Assembly (NCBI RefSeq): GCF_024722015.1
Contig: NZ_JANQBD010000028.1
Location: 49,721 to 113,720, forward strand
Length of the DNA stretch: 64,000 nt
Direction: 5' to 3'
Source: Paenibacillus radicis (ex Xue et al. 2023)
Lineage (GTDB): Bacteria > Bacillota > Bacilli > Paenibacillales > NBRC-103111
Positions within the stretch are counted from its first letter, which is position 1; each line of letters opens with the position of its first letter. Below, piece by piece: positions 42,612 through 51,714 of this stretch. The notes below the pieces were generated by a model. The model saw only the letters and a list, made by a program, of their open reading frames with translations, searched no databases and had not been told where the DNA came from. Both the position numbers and the translations under genes were made by a program.

Positions 42612-42993
42612 GCATATTTGCATAAAACAAGGGCAGGAAAGAATAACGGTACGCGAATGCCAAGTAAAGTACAAGGGCAAGCAGTAGGGCGCCGACCCAG
42701 ATCAACGGCTTATCATGGAGCAGATGCATCCAGAAAATGTTGACGACAACGGGGCCAATAAGCAGGATGGCGGCAGGAACGAACCAACCGAAGAGCAGGA
42801 GTACTCCCGCTGTCATTTCGGTTGCCTTAACCAATGGATACAGGTAGCCCGTGTCGATAAGAAATCCAGTTGCTTTCTGGTTCACAGGCATAAAGGGCTG
42901 TTTGCCGGCCTGGATCAGGAAGCCGTTGACGGCTCCTGCGATGAAGATCATACCAAGCAGAATTCGGACAATTGTTACTGAAATCTCGAACAT
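42553..42993 (-). CDS. DoxX family membrane protein
   Basis: A 146-residue membrane protein with four hydrophobic segments. The N-terminus (VRILLGMIFIAGAVNGFL) and the mid-region (GYLYPLVKATEMTAGVLLLF) are typical of DoxX/DUF6640-like proteins. Family members act near quinones or in redox stress, mostly without a defined reaction. It lies upstream of nothing on this strand and overlaps a small membrane gene at its 3' end. Confidence 0.78.
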   Translation of the reverse strand: MFEISVTIVRILLGMIFIAGAVNGFLIQAGKQPFMPVNQKATGFLIDTGYLYPLVKATEMTAGVLLLFGWFVPAAILLIGPVVVNIFWMHLLHDKPLIWVGALLLALVLYLAFAYRYSFLPLFYANMPNDHSYVISQPNTEGSQQQ

Positions 42994-43013
42994 GGTGCTT
43001 ATCTCCTTCTCTC

Positions 43014-43811
43014 TTATGGCACAATCATAATCGCAGACTCGATAACCGGTGTTTGACTATAAGCTGCATACAGGCCCTCTTGATTGATCAGCTCTTTGGG
43101 CACCTCCCTGCGCTTCCACATCATCTCAAATGGATTCGTGAACGGGAAAGGAGAAATGCGGACCGAATCTGCGGATATCCAAGACGGCTGCAGAGGCTCA
43201 TCGGACTCTGTCCCTTTATTGGGAGAATCCGCGCGCATGGTCGTCCGGTATGCAGCCTGCAGGCTATTCGTGCGACTCGCTCCATCCGTAATGCAAAGCC
43301 AGAGGGAGAGCTCATCCATCGCTTGCAGCCACTTCAAGTGGAGATGAAGCAGTGCGAGGGACTGTCCGGAATGGCAACCGAGTTTGTCGGTGAGCCGCTT
43401 CGACCGCTCCTTCTCGGCCAGGATGAAAACTTGGGCCTTGGGAGAAACGCCACCCACCAGATTCGAAACCGTCTCTGGCCGAAAAGAAGTATAATGCATG
43501 CTGCAGAGCATCGCCGCGTATTCGCTATGTTCTTCTATCTCCGCAAGCCCTCTTGTATAATGCGGCAGCCTTATCATCAATGGATAATCGGCGACAGAGA
43601 ATGGGCGGCCCCTTCCATCGTTCCAGATCGGCACCTCGTCCAAATCGATCCAAGCTCGGTCATGTTCTTTTACCGCGTAATTGAATTCCTCGCGCCGAGT
43701 ATCTTCCGGAAATACGCTATCCCTCAGATGCAGCGCCATTTGTCCAGCTAGATTGGCATGATCGTCGTTCGTCGTGAGGACGAAACGGTCTTGTTTTTCC
43801 GCAACCAGCAT
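43014..43811 (-). CDS. DUF3891 family protein
   Basis: A 265-residue cytoplasmic protein. Family-like marks are ALHLRDSVFPEDTRREEFNYAV-type text around residues 35-50, KEHDRAWIDLDEVPIWND and GRPFSVADYPL. Many His, Asp and Trp residues in the first half suggest a metal-binding helical fold (inference). ATG 43811 is chosen because GAGAGGAAG precedes it. The longer frame would cross the divergent promoter region. It is divergent from the frameshifted LuxR-type regulator. Confidence 0.75.
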   Translation of the reverse strand: MLVAEKQDRFVLTTNDDHANLAGQMALHLRDSVFPEDTRREEFNYAVKEHDRAWIDLDEVPIWNDGRGRPFSVADYPLMIRLPHYTRGLAEIEEHSEYAAMLCSMHYTSFRPETVSNLVGGVSPKAQVFILAEKERSKRLTDKLGCHSGQSLALLHLHLKWLQAMDELSLWLCITDGASRTNSLQAAYRTTMRADSPNKGTESDEPLQPSWISADSVRISPFPFTNPFEMMWKRREVPKELINQEGLYAAYSQTPVIESAIMIVP

Positions 43812-43929
43812 CGAAAACTTCCTCTCATTATGTTTTGCAGTACTGATAATAAAGTAGCATCGCAAATTCGTTTTGGATAGTATACGATCGTATAAGGAGT
43901 GAAGGCGATTTATGAGCGAGGAGGGATGA

Positions 43930-45886
43930 ATGATGGATAGCTGGGGGACGGAAGCAGAGAAGCTGGAAGCTTCAACATTCATCGGGAGAGAGTCGGAGCA
44001 AGCAAAAATGCTGAAATATCTTAAGAGTGGGGAACAAGCCGCTCCGCTGTTGAACATATATGGAACCGGCGGCGTAGGGAAAAGTCGGTTGGTTCGTCAA
44101 TACGGCTGTCTGGCTCGGGGGGAAGGCGCGGTTTTTGTACTTGCCGACTTTCGTAATGTGGCGTCAGCGCCAGAGGACTTCGAAGCGTTTCTGAAAGGCG
44201 AGCTGGGAGAAAGCGACCGCAATCCGGTAAATGTGATGAACGAGATAGCCGCCAAGAGCAAGGTTGTGCTCGCTTTGGACTCATATGAGAGAGCGGCTGC
44301 ATTGGATCAATGGTTACGCGAATCGTTCATTTCTCAGCTCGCCAAGGGAATTGTCATAGTTATTTCCGGGCGCTATCCGTTGGATGGAGAATGGTTGAGG
44401 TCATCGTTCTGGCGTCAGCGCATTGAGACGCAGCCCCTTAGAGGGTTTACAGACCTGGAGGTTCGGCAGTTTCTTGGCAAGCATGGGATGACTGATGAGG
44501 TGTACTTATCGAAGGTAGCGGCATGGTCCAAAGGCTTGCCACCCGCTTTGAGCCTTTTGCCGCCGACGGAACCACGGGAAGCCTGGCCGGATTTGGGTCG
44601 TTTATCCGGCCAATGGCTGTGGGAAACGATGGACGGGTCGCTTCGCCGGTGGACGGAATACGCCTCAGTTACGCGGATTTTCAATCAGGAGATGCTGGGG
44701 CGGATTAGCGGCAGCGCTCCATCGGAAGAAGAGTTCGAAGCGTTAACCCGGTTGTCATTCATATCCGATTCCCAAAGAGGCTGGTACGTACAGGAAGGCA
44801 TTCGGGAGGCCGGCCGTTCAGGCATCGTTTCGCAAAAGCAAACCGGACACATACGCGGAATGCCGCAGACGGTGTATGGAGTATTATTTGGAGCTGGTGA
44901 AAAAGAGGACGCGAGAGAACGCAGGTTGGATGCTGCAGGAGCTAATCTTCCATTTATCCGATTCTATGATCCGCTCCATCGCTATGAAGGATATCTCTTC
45001 TTGCAATGTGTTGGAAACGTTGAGCGCAAGCAACTTTCACGAAGTATGCGCTTTTCTGGAACGGCGTAGAGTAGCTCCGGCCAAGAAGGAGAACCGCTAC
45101 TTCGACCACGAGAGTGATGCAATCTACACATTGGAAATGTCGCATGAGGAGGATGCCCTGCGGGCGAGCTTGGTCGATCCGGCAGACTGGCTGGCGCTTG
45201 GATTGGACTCGGTTAAGCTGCTGCGGAGCCCAAGCGGCTCTATGATAGGCTTATTGGCTGTCATTCCGATTCATCGGCAAACGCTCGATTATTTAAGCGA
45301 AAGTGTTGTCACGAGAGCGTACTTTCAGACTTTATCTGTGGAAGAGCGCTTGGCGTTATCTGTACCGCGTGAAAATCCTGCGGGGTGGTACGTCCGCATG
45401 CTGGACGTAGCCGATCCGGCGGATGCTATTGCCCGGTCGGAGCTGATGAACGCGGCGCTCGGTTATTTCGCATTCGGTGGCAAAGTACTGCTATCCACAT
45501 ACGTGCCGTTTTACCAGGAGTATCTGCGAAGGCTGGGTTTTGAGGAGGTACCCGGCGCCGCGCATCACGACTATGGAGATAATCGCCTGGCACCGACATT
45601 TCTGCTCGATCTTAGCGGGGAGGGCTGGTGGCGTTGGCTCACCCGTATATCCTCCCAGAATGGCCAAGCCATCGCAGTTCCGCAGTCTCTTCCGTTTCGG
45701 CTTACGGGCAGGGAAACCGACATCGCCCGCCTGCTCTTCCAAGGCTATACGAATCCTGAAATGGCCAAACAATTGTTCGTCAGCGAGGTAACCGTGAAAA
45801 AATACGTGTCCCAGCTGCTAAGCAAATCGGGATGCAGAAACCGGTCCCAATTGGTTCGTATGCTAATGGCTTTTGATTTTCAGTAG
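43930..45886 (+). pseudogene. LuxR-type STAND regulator split by a frameshift
   Basis: Two overlapping frames make one protein of about 650 residues. The first (43930 to about 44820) has an ATPase domain with FIGRESEQ and the P-loop GTGGVGKS. The second (about 44820-45886) ends in a LuxR helix-turn-helix: LTGRETDIARLLFQGYTNPE and VTVKKYVSQLLSKSG. The first frame becomes unlike a protein after EAGRSG. The next frame carries SFRKSKPDTYAECRRRCMEY, so a +1 shift lies near 44819-44826. It may be a real mutation or a base-calling error. Before the HTH is a domain of about 200 residues that I cannot name. GGAGGG precedes the ATG. Confidence 0.8.
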
Positions 45887-45926
45887 ACGTTCAAATCATC
45901 TGCGCTATGCCCGGATGCAAACGTTT

Positions 45927-45970
45927 AGTCGCAGAGAACCGGCGGTTATACCGATACCCTGCGACTTTAT
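45927..45970 (+). terminator. terminator after the LuxR-type gene
   Basis: AGTCGCAG (45927-45934) pairs with CTGCGACT (45959-45966) and is followed by TTAT. The loop is long and the T run short. Confidence 0.45.
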
Positions 45971-46000
45971 GATGCGTATAGGATCGAGAACGTTAGTTCA

Positions 46001-46495
46001 TTAGAATTGCTCGTCGGCCGTAGGACCGTAGAGGCCCGGCACCGGAACATCGAGCAGCCGCAAATAAACCCCGAGCTGAGCCCGATGATGGACCATATGG
46101 CTCAATCCGAAAGTGCGAAACGCGATCGCACGCGGTTGACGGAGAATGATATGGTCGCCATGGCGCAACGTCCATTCCTCGCCGAGCGATTTCTCGTCGC
46201 ATTCGGCGATCAGCTTCTCCAGCTTGCTGATGTTCGCGTCGAACTCCTCCAGCACGTCCGCACGTCGTTCCAAAGCCTCCCGTCGCAGCGGTACGGTCGA
46301 AAGATCGAACTCCGGATACTGAAAAATAGCGATTTGCCAGTTCAGCAGGTTGATCAGGTGCGTGGCGAGCCCGCCCAGCGTCATCGATTTCTCGTGCGGC
46401 TTCCACGCCATATGCTCCTCGGGCAAGCGCTCGAGGATGCGGCGCGTAGTGGTCAGCTCGTGCATGGCGTCGCCGATGATCAGTTGTTTGGTCAT
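46001..46495 (-). CDS. DinB family protein
   Basis: A 164-residue four-helix DinB-like protein. The metal-binding histidines expected of the family are in LATHLINLLNW (around residue 46) and SHMVHHRAQLGVYLRLLDVP (near 132-136). DinB-like proteins include bacillithiol- or mycothiol-dependent transferases and thiol-linked stress proteins; the exact role is unknown. GGGAGGAG precedes the ATG. The long plus-strand frame over it is a shadow. Confidence 0.85.
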   Translation of the reverse strand: MTKQLIIGDAMHELTTTRRILERLPEEHMAWKPHEKSMTLGGLATHLINLLNWQIAIFQYPEFDLSTVPLRREALERRADVLEEFDANISKLEKLIAECDEKSLGEEWTLRHGDHIILRQPRAIAFRTFGLSHMVHHRAQLGVYLRLLDVPVPGLYGPTADEQF

Positions 46496-46644
46496 AGATT
46501 CCTCTCCTCCCTTATGTGGCTAGCATACTACAAACTCGGACGAGTGGAAAGTTTTTCCGTATTCAATGGGGGATTTCCAACTTTTATTGGAACTAATCGA
46601 CAAACTTCTGCGTCTACAATGAAAAGGAACGGAGGGTATCTGGC

Positions 46645-47667
46645 ATGGAATTAACCGTATTCAAAAAGTGTTTGATCATCATGACCACAATCACTACATT
46701 AGCGTCTCCAATAACAGCATCTGCAGAACGGACATCCTTTGTGGATGTGAACAGTTCAAACAGCTATGATTCATACATCCAAAGCCTTATGCAAAAAGGG
46801 GTAATCGATGGAAAAGAGGCTGGAACGTTTGCACCTCGCGATGCAATAACACGTGCAGAGTTTCTAAAGATGATTGTGGTTGGCTTTCAATTGTCACTGG
46901 ATAGAGGACATTTTCATTTTTTCGACCTGGATGGGCATTGGGCAGCGCAGTACGTACAAACAGCTTGGAACCATGGAATTATTGAAGGAACGGCTGAGTA
47001 TAGGTTCACTCCAGATGCTTTCATTAGACGTGACGAGGCTGCCGTCATTATTTGGAGGCTGCTTCAACAGAAGGGGGTAAAACCATCCGAGCAAAATTTT
47101 GCATCAGCGGTTCCTTTAGAGGATTGGGCGAGAGAAGGCGTTACCCAATGTTTGGCCAAAAACTTATTTGGTATTCCCTTTTCATCAGGTACGTTGCAGG
47201 ATGCATTGAGCCGAGAACAAGCTGCCGCATTAATAGATACATCCATGAAAATTTCAAATCAGCAACTTTATTCTGATCCGAAGGGTCAAGCTCCAAGTGA
47301 GATTTATGAAAATACTCAATACGGTTTCTCTCTTAAAATCCCCAAAAGCTGGGAAGGCAAATATGATATAACAGATACCGCACCTACCTCAGCAGGACAT
47401 AATATAGACTTTATTAATAAATCAACTAAATATGGAATCCTATTCACGATCTCTGTATGGTCTAAAAAGTTTTGGGAAGAAAACAAGGAAGAAATTAACG
47501 GGCAAATTCGTGCAACGAAAATCGGAGAAAAAGGCGACCAAGTATACGTGTTTCATACGCCAACTGACGTTCAATACGATCCAGCCGATGAAAAGTCAAT
47601 GGCAGACTACCTGAGTATGTTTAAGGATGTAGAAGCAATTAAAGGCTCTTTTGAGAAAGGCTATTAG
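46645..47667 (+). CDS. SLH domain protein with C-terminal PsbP-like domain
   Basis: A 340-residue exported protein with signal peptide ending TASA-ERT near residue 28. Three SLH domains follow directly (FVDVNSSNSYDSYIQSLMQK, FDLDGHWAAQYVQTAWNHGI and a more diverged third). The C-terminal 125 residues (YENTQYGFSLKIPKSWEGKY) look like the beta-rich domain often placed after SLH repeats in Paenibacillus-type proteins. Here the SLH part is N-terminal, unlike the other two SLH proteins in the window. GGAGGG precedes the ATG. Confidence 0.87.
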   Translation: MELTVFKKCLIIMTTITTLASPITASAERTSFVDVNSSNSYDSYIQSLMQKGVIDGKEAGTFAPRDAITRAEFLKMIVVGFQLSLDRGHFHFFDLDGHWAAQYVQTAWNHGIIEGTAEYRFTPDAFIRRDEAAVIIWRLLQQKGVKPSEQNFASAVPLEDWAREGVTQCLAKNLFGIPFSSGTLQDALSREQAAALIDTSMKISNQQLYSDPKGQAPSEIYENTQYGFSLKIPKSWEGKYDITDTAPTSAGHNIDFINKSTKYGILFTISVWSKKFWEENKEEINGQIRATKIGEKGDQVYVFHTPTDVQYDPADEKSMADYLSMFKDVEAIKGSFEKGY

Positions 47668-47747
47668 CATACATTCTCCTTGACTAATTCTACTGTGTAT
47701 AGTTAAGATAAACATAGTTGAACAAAATTAAATTGGGAGATAAAACT

Positions 47748-48305
47748 ATGATGGATTTGGGGAATAAAATTAAAAAGCTGCGAACCGAGCAAAACCGGAA
47801 TTTGCTTGATATAGCGAATGCATGCGGATTTTCGAAAAGCCTGTTATCCAAGATCGAGAATGGGAAAACAGTGCCCCCCATTTCAACCTTGATGAAGATT
47901 GCAGATGCATTGGGTACGAAGGTTTCTATTTTGTTGGATGACCAGCAGCGGTCTGGAACCATCTATACAACCAAAGAGATGAGCCACTCCAAGATGGTCA
48001 AAACCGATAAAGGCTACTCCTTTTTCACATTTGCTGTTGAACGAAGCGAGAAGCTGATGCAGCCGTTTCTTTTTGTTTCACGGAAGGAAGAGCATGATAG
48101 TAAAAATATTTACAGCCATAATGGAGAAGAATTTATATTTATTCTGGAAGGCGAGATGCGGTACAAGGTTGGCAGCGTGGAGTATACGTTGAAGCCGGGC
48201 GATAGCCTGTACTTTGATTCCATTGAAAAGCATACGCTAAGCCCTATTACCGATGAGGTGAAATACGTGGCTGTGTTTACCCAATCCAAGCCGAGCGACA
48301 GCTAG
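47748..48305 (+). CDS. XRE family regulator with cupin domain
   Basis: A 185-residue regulator. Residues 1-65 carry an XRE helix-turn-helix (LGNKIKKLRTEQNRNLLDIA, SKSLLSKIENG). Residues about 110-180 form a cupin sensor domain (GEEFIFILEGEMRYKVG, LKPGDSLYFDS, EKHTL). ATG 47748 has GGGAGA 7 bases upstream; the TTG at 47718 is less likely. Such proteins sense a small ligand, often a sugar, amine or amino acid. It lies directly before the carbohydrate operon and is its most likely regulator. A terminator (48372-48408) separates them. Confidence 0.87.
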   Translation: MMDLGNKIKKLRTEQNRNLLDIANACGFSKSLLSKIENGKTVPPISTLMKIADALGTKVSILLDDQQRSGTIYTTKEMSHSKMVKTDKGYSFFTFAVERSEKLMQPFLFVSRKEEHDSKNIYSHNGEEFIFILEGEMRYKVGSVEYTLKPGDSLYFDSIEKHTLSPITDEVKYVAVFTQSKPSDS

Positions 48306-48371
48306 GGCAGCGTGTACGACTTATAGAGATACTGACATCATAGGGCAGCCCCACAGCAGGCTCGTTTATTC

Positions 48372-48408
48372 AAGGGTAAAACAGAACCTACTGTTTATCC
48401 TTTTTTTT
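48372..48408 (+). terminator. terminator of the XRE-cupin gene
   Basis: AAGGGTAAAACAG pairs with CTGTTTATCCTT with one mismatch and one bulge, followed by eight T. Confidence 0.75.
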
Positions 48409-48500
48409 GCATATATAGAATTTATATGTTCTGGGGCTCCCCGCAAAGTATCTGAATCAACTTCGAAGCAAGACCCCACTTTGTGGGGATATTTTATTTC

Positions 48501-48515
48501 AAGAAAGCGATTGCA
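48501..48515. promoter_or_regulatory. cre-like site (CcpA catabolite control)
   Basis: AAGAAAGCGATTGCA fits WTGNAANCGNWNNCW at all but one fixed position (A for T at position 2). It lies about 285 bp ahead of the carbohydrate operon. Confidence 0.4.
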
Positions 48516-48528
48516 TTACCAAAAAAAG

Positions 48529-48600
48529 TATTGTACAATAACCTCAAGTCAACTAAGTTGAATTAAATACAACAATGTTAAACAATTATAAATATTGTTG
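48529..48600. promoter_or_regulatory. operator cluster upstream of the carbohydrate operon
   Basis: Three inverted repeats in 72 bp: TATTGTACAATA (48529-48540, perfect), TCAACTAAGTTGA (48549-48561, perfect around A), and CAACAAT (48570-48576) with ATTGTTG (48594-48600). AGTTGAA also occurs near the XRE-cupin promoter (around 47716), hinting that the same protein binds both. Confidence 0.45.
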
Positions 48601-48797
48601 AAGAAGATCTGAATTTGTAGATTACGATAGTCTACCGAGGAGGGGATTTGCAACTACTTTCGAATCAGACATGTTGGAAAACGTAGAGTGGGGCGCAGTA
48701 TTAACTTCGTGAGGATATTGGAGTACAGGAGCTAGGATTATTTTGATAACGCTTACATTTTATTTTTTTATTAATAACGAGGAGTGGACTAACGAAA

Positions 48798-49793
48798 ATG
48801 AAAAAGTACAAAGTAGGTATTGTGGGCGCTGGTGGCGTTACTGAATTGCATTTCGTGGGGTATAAGGAGCATCCGGAACGGATCGAGATAACGGCACTTT
48901 GCGACCCGAACCCTGAAGCATTGCATGCCAAAGCTGATAAGTATGGGGTTCCTCAGCGGTTTACAGACTTGCAGGATTTTATTCAAAACAGCGGTATTGA
49001 TGTGGCTGTGGTGTGTACGCCGACCTCCATCCGTAAACAAATTGTGTTCCCATTGCTGGAAGCGGGCTTGCCTGTATTCGTTGAAAAGCCTTTTTCCGAC
49101 ACACTGGCGGAAGCGACAGAAATTACAGAGAAGGCGCAGCAGCTTGGCGTACCGATTTCCATAAACCAGAACTTCAGACGGCATTTCCCATTCGAGCTCA
49201 TCAAGAACAAGATTGCAGAAGGAATCATCGGTAAGGTAACCTCCATTTTGTTCACAAACCTCTTCTTCAGGCAGGATGTAGGCTGGCGGCTGGAATGCGA
49301 GCGCAATGCGCTGTCGGTAATGGGCATTCACTGGTTCGACGGGTTCAGACAAATTCTTGGCTCCGAGGCTGTGTCTGTCGTATGCCAGAATCGTTCCTCA
49401 TCTGCTATCCATTGTGTAGGAGAGACGGATGCTACCGTTCAGGTCGTATTTGAAAATAATGCTGTAGCGACGTATGTTCAAAGCTTTTCTTCCACCATCA
49501 ACCGGACGGAAATGATCGTAATCGGCGAGACAGGTACAATTGTAACGCTTTACAACAAAGTGGACCTGTATCGTAAAGGGGAGAAAGCTCCGTCAGAAAC
49601 CTGGGATAATCAAGTTTCCAGAGAAGTAGCTACTTATGAAGGATTAAATCATTTGCTGACTTCCCTGGAGACTGGAGTTGAAGCGCCTAATAGCTCAAGA
49701 GATAACCTGAACACCATCTCCATTCTCGATGCAGCCTATGTTTCTGCGAACGAGCAGCGTATTGTTCAGTTGAAGCACGGTGTCGTGGTTTGA
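48798..49793 (+). CDS. Gfo/Idh/MocA family oxidoreductase
   Basis: A 331-residue NAD(P)-dependent sugar dehydrogenase-type protein. The Rossmann start is KVGIVGAGGVTELHFVGY, and EKPFSDTLAEA holds the conserved E-K-P. The C-terminal beta-sheet domain (from about 125) carries the substrate pocket; GIHWFDGFRQILG has the usual D-x-x-R/H region. These enzymes oxidise or reduce sugar hydroxyls or open glycosides by redox chemistry. It is the first gene of an operon with a sugar ABC transporter, cupin and isomerase. GAGGAG lies 10-13 bases upstream. Confidence 0.88.
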   Translation: MKKYKVGIVGAGGVTELHFVGYKEHPERIEITALCDPNPEALHAKADKYGVPQRFTDLQDFIQNSGIDVAVVCTPTSIRKQIVFPLLEAGLPVFVEKPFSDTLAEATEITEKAQQLGVPISINQNFRRHFPFELIKNKIAEGIIGKVTSILFTNLFFRQDVGWRLECERNALSVMGIHWFDGFRQILGSEAVSVVCQNRSSSAIHCVGETDATVQVVFENNAVATYVQSFSSTINRTEMIVIGETGTIVTLYNKVDLYRKGEKAPSETWDNQVSREVATYEGLNHLLTSLETGVEAPNSSRDNLNTISILDAAYVSANEQRIVQLKHGVVV

Positions 49794-49839
49794 TGCAGTG
49801 AACGATACTTAAATATGATTGAAGTGGAAGGTAGTGCAT

Positions 49840-50802
49840 ATGGATACACATTCGGCTGCTTTGCAATCGTCCGTCACTCTGGATAAGAAGATGAAACGAC
49901 GAACTCTCTTCTCTGATTTAAGACGTGACAAGTACCTTTATATGCTGGTTTTACCTGGCGTGCTTTTCTTTATTCTTTTTAAATACGTCCCTATGTGGGG
50001 AATCATTATAGCCTTCCAGGAATATTCCCCATATGCGGGGGTTTGGAATAGCGATTGGGTAGGGTTGGAGCACTTCATCCGTTTTTTTTCTAATCCCGAT
50101 TTCCTGCTAATCTTCCGCAATACGATGGTGATCAGTTTGTTGAATCTGGTTTTCTTTTTCCCGCTGCCGATCATCCTGTCCCTGCTGTTGAATGAAGTGA
50201 ATAACCAGTTTTTCAAAAGCATCCTGCAATCGATTGTTTACCTGCCGCATTTCTTGTCCTGGGTCATTATTGTAGGGATATCCTTCCTGCTCTTGTCCCA
50301 GTCCTCAGGAGTCGTCAACATGATGATGGTATCGCTGGGATTTCCCAAATACGATTTTCTCACGAATACGGACACTTTCTGGGGCATGCTCGTTGCACAA
50401 AATATATGGAAGGAAACCGGTTGGGGAACAATCATCATACTGGCGGCTATCACGGCTGTTGACCCCCAATTATACGAAGCGGCCAAGATGGACGGAGCCA
50501 ACCGGTGGCTACAGGCTTGGCATGTGACATTGCCGGGAATTCGAAGCGTAATTCTGGTTCTACTCATCTTAAGGCTCGGACATATAATGGATGTCGGATT
50601 CGAGCAGGTATTCCTGATGAATAACGGAGCTGTAGCCCAATATGCGGATGTTTTTGAAACCTATGTGTACCGTAACGGTATTCAGAGCGGACAATTCAGC
50701 TACAGTACAGCAGTCGGCTTGTTCAAATCAGTGGTAGGACTTGTGCTCGTTGTTTTGGCGAATAAGCTGGCCAAACGGATTGGCGAGGAAGGAGTCTACT
50801 AA
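49840..50802 (+). CDS. sugar ABC transporter permease, LplB-like
   Basis: A 320-residue permease of the LplB type, common in Paenibacillus polysaccharide importers. Six membrane segments start at LVLPGVLFFILFKYVPMWGI. The EAA loop is QLYEAAKMDGANRWLQAWHV. ATG 49840 is chosen over the earlier TTG because GGAAGG lies just upstream. Its stop overlaps the next permease start (TAATG). Substrate probably an oligosaccharide or glycoside. Confidence 0.9.
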   Translation: MDTHSAALQSSVTLDKKMKRRTLFSDLRRDKYLYMLVLPGVLFFILFKYVPMWGIIIAFQEYSPYAGVWNSDWVGLEHFIRFFSNPDFLLIFRNTMVISLLNLVFFFPLPIILSLLLNEVNNQFFKSILQSIVYLPHFLSWVIIVGISFLLLSQSSGVVNMMMVSLGFPKYDFLTNTDTFWGMLVAQNIWKETGWGTIIILAAITAVDPQLYEAAKMDGANRWLQAWHVTLPGIRSVILVLLILRLGHIMDVGFEQVFLMNNGAVAQYADVFETYVYRNGIQSGQFSYSTAVGLFKSVVGLVLVVLANKLAKRIGEEGVY

Positions 50803-51683
50803 TGAAGGAAAGCTTTGGAGGACGACTATTTAATAGTGTGAATACGTTTGTATTGATTGTTATTGGATTAATCACCTTATTTCCCTTGTACTACGTATTT
50901 ATCGTTTCTTTCACCGATCCCCAGGAATATTTGCAGAAAAGCGGCTTTGTTTTATTTCCTCAGAACTGGTCGCTTGGATCTTACCGTTATTTATTAGATA
51001 CGGATGCTTTTAAAAACGCTACATTGGTCAGCACATTCCTTGCAACTGTGGGAACGGGTTTAAGCTTGGTTTTTACATCTGCCATGGCGTTTGGTATGTC
51101 CCGAAAAAGATTAAGAGGCAGAAAGCTTTTGATGCTGATGGTCTTATTGACGATTTTGTTCAACGCGGGGATTATTCCGAATTACATTATTGTCCGTGAC
51201 TTGGGAATGATCAACAGCATATGGGCGTTAATTATTCCGGTATTGATCAGCGGATGGAATGTCATTCTAATGAAAAGCTTCTTTGACAGCATTCCGGCGG
51301 AGCTTGAGGACGCTGCCATGATTGACGGCTGTAATGATATAGGAACGTTCTTCCGCATTGTGCTTCCGCTGTCGGCTCCTGCTCTGGCTGCATTCGGATT
51401 GTTTTATGCGGTCGGTTATTGGAATACCTTCTTCAATGCTATTTTGTTCATTAATGATTATACGAAAGTGCCTTTACAAGTTTTATTGAGGACTATGCTG
51501 ATCGATTCGGAAACCTCAACAGGAGGGGCGTCGGCAGCTGAGATGGTGTCGGAAAATCAACTGCCTAAACAAACTATTAAAATGGCAGCCGTTGTCATTG
51601 CTACGCTTCCTATTCTGGCAGTTTATCCTTTTTTGCAAAAGCACTTCGCCAAAGGCGTTATGCTCGGTTCGGTCAAAGGCTGA
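50802..51683 (+). CDS. sugar ABC transporter permease, YtcP/LplC-like
   Basis: A 293-residue permease, partner of the LplB-like protein. Six membrane segments; the EAA loop reads ELEDAAMIDGCNDIGTFFRI. The C-terminus YPFLQKHFAKGVMLGSVKG is the signature ending of YtcP proteins. The one-base overlap with the upstream permease indicates translational coupling. As usual for this class, no ATPase is encoded nearby. Confidence 0.91.
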   Translation: MKESFGGRLFNSVNTFVLIVIGLITLFPLYYVFIVSFTDPQEYLQKSGFVLFPQNWSLGSYRYLLDTDAFKNATLVSTFLATVGTGLSLVFTSAMAFGMSRKRLRGRKLLMLMVLLTILFNAGIIPNYIIVRDLGMINSIWALIIPVLISGWNVILMKSFFDSIPAELEDAAMIDGCNDIGTFFRIVLPLSAPALAAFGLFYAVGYWNTFFNAILFINDYTKVPLQVLLRTMLIDSETSTGGASAAEMVSENQLPKQTIKMAAVVIATLPILAVYPFLQKHFAKGVMLGSVKG

Positions 51684-51714
51684 CCGCAGCCCATATTAAT
51701 GAGGGGGTCTAAGT

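Noticed and set aside
42972..43751. A 259-codon plus-strand frame
   Set aside because: Antisense of the DUF3891 gene; no start signal and rich in Arg/His as reversed coding sequence often is.
46007..46654. A 215-codon plus-strand frame over the DinB gene
   Set aside because: The minus strand has the DinB motifs and a strong ribosome binding site; this frame has neither.
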